Under the pieces are notes generated by a model that saw only the letters and a program-made list of their open reading frames with translations, did no database searches and was not told the origin of the DNA. Positions 61,436 through 64,000 of a DNA stretch of 64,000 nt are shown here, one piece after another. Position 1 is the first letter of the stretch; each line of letters opens with the position of its first letter. Origin of the DNA: Glandiceps talaboti (Eukaryota > Hemichordata > Enteropneusta > Spengelidae). Where the stretch lies: contig NC_135557.1 of assembly GCF_964340395.1 (NCBI RefSeq), positions 4,676,216 through 4,740,215 on the forward strand. The letters are read 5' to 3'. Made by a program: the position numbers and the translations under genes.

Positions 61436-61666
61436 CAGATACTGGTAGCTTGACACTGACATGCCCATCTGATCATATTGTCCACTGGAATGGTATGTCT
61501 GGTCCAGTTACCTTCAATGGTTTTACATCTACTGGGATAACAATGGATCCTAAGTGTGAACCAGAATCTGGTACAGTTTTTAACCTTGGAACAACGACTG
61601 TGGGCTGCGCAGTCGCAAACAGTGACGGGTATACTGCAGGTTGTTCTTTTCTGATAACAGTGCAAG
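61436..61666 (+). CDS. extracellular mosaic protein, HYR domain exon
   Basis: Acceptor CTTACAAACAG and donor GGTAGGA; 77 codons, phase 1 at both ends. The residues DHIVHWNGMSGPVTFNG, then KCEPESGTVFNLGTTTVGC and NSDGYTAGCSFLITVQ follow the HYR (hyalin repeat) pattern: a P.SG.-F-.G.TTV.C.A.D..G..A.CSF.V.V ending. HYR domains are immunoglobulin-like adhesive modules of extracellular or membrane proteins, often next to sushi, EGF or lectin modules. One HYR repeat sits in one symmetric exon, the normal arrangement for shuffled domains. An alternative acceptor three bases later (CAG) would drop one residue. Confidence 0.82.
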
Positions 61667-62929
61667 GTAGGAAGACAAAATATATTGTTACATGCATACA
61701 CTATTGTGTTAAACTAGAATAATACTTCTATTGCAATACCTGTGTTTTATGTAACAAAAGAGATGTCAAAGATATCTTATCTATTTTATATGTGAAAATA
61801 CGTTAGTAATTCAAGGTAAGTTATTCATTTCTTTCATAAAAATACAATAGTAAGGGAACGCAGATAATTTAGGGCAAGGAGTGTTAGAAAAATGGCATAT
61901 CTCACACACGAAGCAACTCTTCGTAGAAGACACAGTCAACTCAGATACTTTACTTTTATGTGAATGAATGGTGAAATAAATTTAAAAGAAACTAGTGCTA
62001 ACAAATAAGTACTCAAAGTGTCTGTGATATTTAGGAAATGGCTTGAAAAGTTTGCTATTTGACGCTAAAGCTCAGCCGATGTTAAAGATCAAGGTCCCAA
62101 AAGCAACATTACACTTAATAAGGAATGCCTCAACAATCCATGTTAAAATCTCAAGGGCTTCCAGGGGAAGACTCCTATAAACTGTTTGGAATATTTCAAC
62201 CCTTTGTATATTTTACATAGTGGTACTATGCTTTCAACTATTGTATATACGAGATATAGCTAAACAGTACACTCTGAGTCACGATGAAATATATTGTATA
62301 TAACTATGATACGAGGGTGGGGGTCATCATATTTGTAGAAATGTGATTATGTATGGTCAACCTGTTTGGGATTTTACAGAGGATGGGGTCTCAGACTTTT
62401 TTCGACGTGATGGAAGCGTCCTCATGATAGAGAAAATGACAACGATCATTTTTTTCTACTGGACTTTGTTAACCTCAACCCCACCAACGTCTCACATTAA
62501 CTCACAATTAGCTTGAATATGTATCAATACAATTGGTGCCTAGCAACTTTATCACACCCAGGGGAACAGAAAAGTTATGGTGTATATTGCACAGATAGCA
62601 TACAGTATAATTAATATCCAGGTGAAAAAAAATAACTGAGATGTCGTCCCTATCAACAGTAAAATGATGATGTATTTCCATAGGTAGCAATAGGAATGCA
62701 TCAACATTAAGATAAACATTTTTTCCCCAAAATTTAATAAATAAACTGTAAAGTTGTAGAACAACACCAATTGTGCTATTGTTCTCTAATTACATTAATT
62801 AACACTATTGTCGACTTAACTACGACTGGATGCCTGACTTTTGAATGAAAAAAAATAAGTTGAGTTATATAGTAATTTATTAAACACGACGTTTTCTTTT
62901 TTTACATGATTTTACTACATTGTAAATAG

Positions 62930-62962
62930 ACTGTGATACCATAGAAGTGCAACCAAACACAG
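62930..62962 (+). CDS. extracellular mosaic protein, 33-bp exon
   Basis: GTAAATAG precedes and GGTGAGA follows. It is phase 1 to phase 1 and reads DCDTIEVQPNTG with the junction residue. It keeps the frame between the HYR exon and the exon at 63546. Being so short, it rests on splice sites and phase only. Confidence 0.45.
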
Positions 62963-63067
62963 GTGAGACAGTCGTTGATAAATTTTGGTGTTCTGTTGAT
63001 ATTATCAAATATTATCAACTTGGAGTGAACTCCTTAATCTATGGTATCTTAATGATATGTGTGAAAT

Positions 63068-63400
63068 AAAGAAAACGAGGCGGTTCAACTGGTCTCCGAT
63101 CTTCAATCTGATCTTTATTTTAAATTAATTTAAAACACCAACATTTCGGCAACGCACAAGTCGCCTTCTTCTCCATATTGATATGGACCTGGCGTGTTCC
63201 AGCTCTCCAATTGTGACTTCAATAGTTGTAGTTGGACTGATGTTTCTAACAAGAACACTATCATTATTGATAGACAGGCACAAAGAGAGACGGGTTTTAT
63301 TATGAACTGTGTTATATAAGATATTAATATTATTGTCATAGCTTTGAATAATTTTGATTGTATTATTGAAATTGTAAATTTGGGAAACACCTCAATTCCC
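63068..63400 (-). mobile_element. retroelement 3' tail (Penelope-like?)
   Basis: On the minus strand the open frame at 63390-63130 closes with GPYQYGEEGDLCVAEMLVF, and the DNA reads GAAGGCGACTTGTGCGTTGC then CGAAATGTTGG. This GAAGGCGAC...GCCGAAATGT arrangement is a common 3' signature of retroelement copies, often Penelope-like, in aquatic animals. It lies in the intron between 62962 and 63546. Confidence 0.35.
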
Positions 63401-63545
63401 GGACATATACACTAGTTCAAATAAGTATGTAAGGTGATTTCAATATATTTAATATTTAGATGCTTATTATAATGATATATTTATGAAGATCCATAGTCTT
63501 TCATAACAGTACTATGATGATAGAAATAAAACCATCTCTACACAG

Positions 63546-63790
63546 GAGTGACCATGATAGACAAATTTACAATCACATGGCCAATAAACGACAATTTCAA
63601 TTCGTACACTGCTTATGAAGTGAGAGTTCGTGACCAATTCTCCAATGATTACGGACAGCTTGTGTACCATGGATTAGGACAGCCTCCATCTTTGATGTTA
63701 CCTAGTGGTAAACCTGAATCTAATAACATCGTGGAGGTATTACTGAAGACGAATACATCTCTAGAAAGCAACTGCAGCAAGGAAATCCAG
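63546..63790 (+). CDS. extracellular mosaic protein, fibronectin-III-like exon
   Basis: Acceptor TCTACACAG (phase 1) and donor CAG|GTATGA (phase 0); 81 codons. It reads VTMIDKFTITWPIND, YTAYEVRVRDQFSND and LVYHGLGQPPSLMLPSG, then VEVLLKTNTS and SNCSKEIQ. The W in strand B (ITWP), the Y-x-V-x-V strand (YEVRV) and a closing VEVLLKT strand resemble a fibronectin type III or related Ig-like fold; NTS and NCS are glycosylation sequons. The phase-0 end shows that the protein continues to the right of the window. Domain identity is tentative, coding nature is well supported. Confidence 0.65.
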
Positions 63791-64000
63791 GTATGAAAGA
63801 TCATGATAAATTGCACATTTACGTCTATTTAAATATACATCACACCAGATATATTGTTCTCTGTAGATACTAACCACTGGACATTGTTTGAAGTCATATA
63901 CGTAATTACTTATATTTCAAATTATGGTTATATTCTTTTTTAAGTGATATTTTGTGGATACACGCACAACTCGAATATCGAAGTAGTTTCGCACCTGAGT
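63791..64000 (+). other. intron at right edge
   Basis: Starts with the donor GTATGA; no further exon before the end. Confidence 0.5.

Overview
The window is animal nuclear DNA. It is AT-rich and intron-rich, with long (TA)n, (CA)n and (TATG)n tracts, several minisatellites and many retroelement and DNA-transposon remnants. The recognisable genes (F-type lectin, HYR-domain mosaic protein, histamine N-methyltransferase-like enzyme) together with DIRS-type retrotransposons and a tRNA-derived SINE suggest a marine invertebrate, perhaps a deuterostome such as a hemichordate or amphioxus. That assignment is inference. Only short exons are coding; most long open frames are microsatellites or chance.

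Layout. 0.3-2.7 kb: an hAT-type DNA element. 3.1-5.3 kb (+): three exons of F-type lectin (fucolectin) domains, with a tandem duplication of the C-terminal half-domain and its intron. 9.6-12.65 kb: a second hAT copy in inverted orientation, sitting inside a 76-bp tandem array and flanked by an 8-bp target duplication. 17.3-18.3 kb: a 45-bp minisatellite of 21 units. 21.5-22.7 kb: a weak candidate gene end on the minus strand. 24.3-27.4 kb (+): a three-exon histamine N-methyltransferase-like gene with matching splice phases but an in-frame TAG in exon 2 and a LINE fragment in intron 2. 27.4-31.1 kb: three different tandem-repeat fields. 34.9-35.4 kb: an L1-like LINE tail. 36.3-40.25 kb: a decayed DIRS retrotransposon with inverted terminal repeats. 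41.6 kb: one isolated candidate exon. 42-53 kb: mostly gene-free, with a duplicated non-coding block, a perfectly centred TTAA-flanked foldback element and two TTCGC-rich blocks. 54.0-63.8 kb (+): five exons, in compatible phases, of an extracellular mosaic protein (novel N-part, Cys-rich exon, HYR domain, mini-exon, FN3-like exon) that runs off the right edge. Its introns carry a SINE, a second DIRS/Ngaro-type fragment, foldbacks and a Penelope-like tail.

The lectin and HYR exons are mostly flanked by phase-1 introns, typical of shuffled extracellular modules. Whether they belong to one very long gene, with the methyltransferase gene nested in an intron, cannot be decided from the sequence alone. 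I see no clearly new biological system. The most informative items are the premature stops in otherwise well-kept exons, the dated hAT-in-satellite insertion, and several foldback families.
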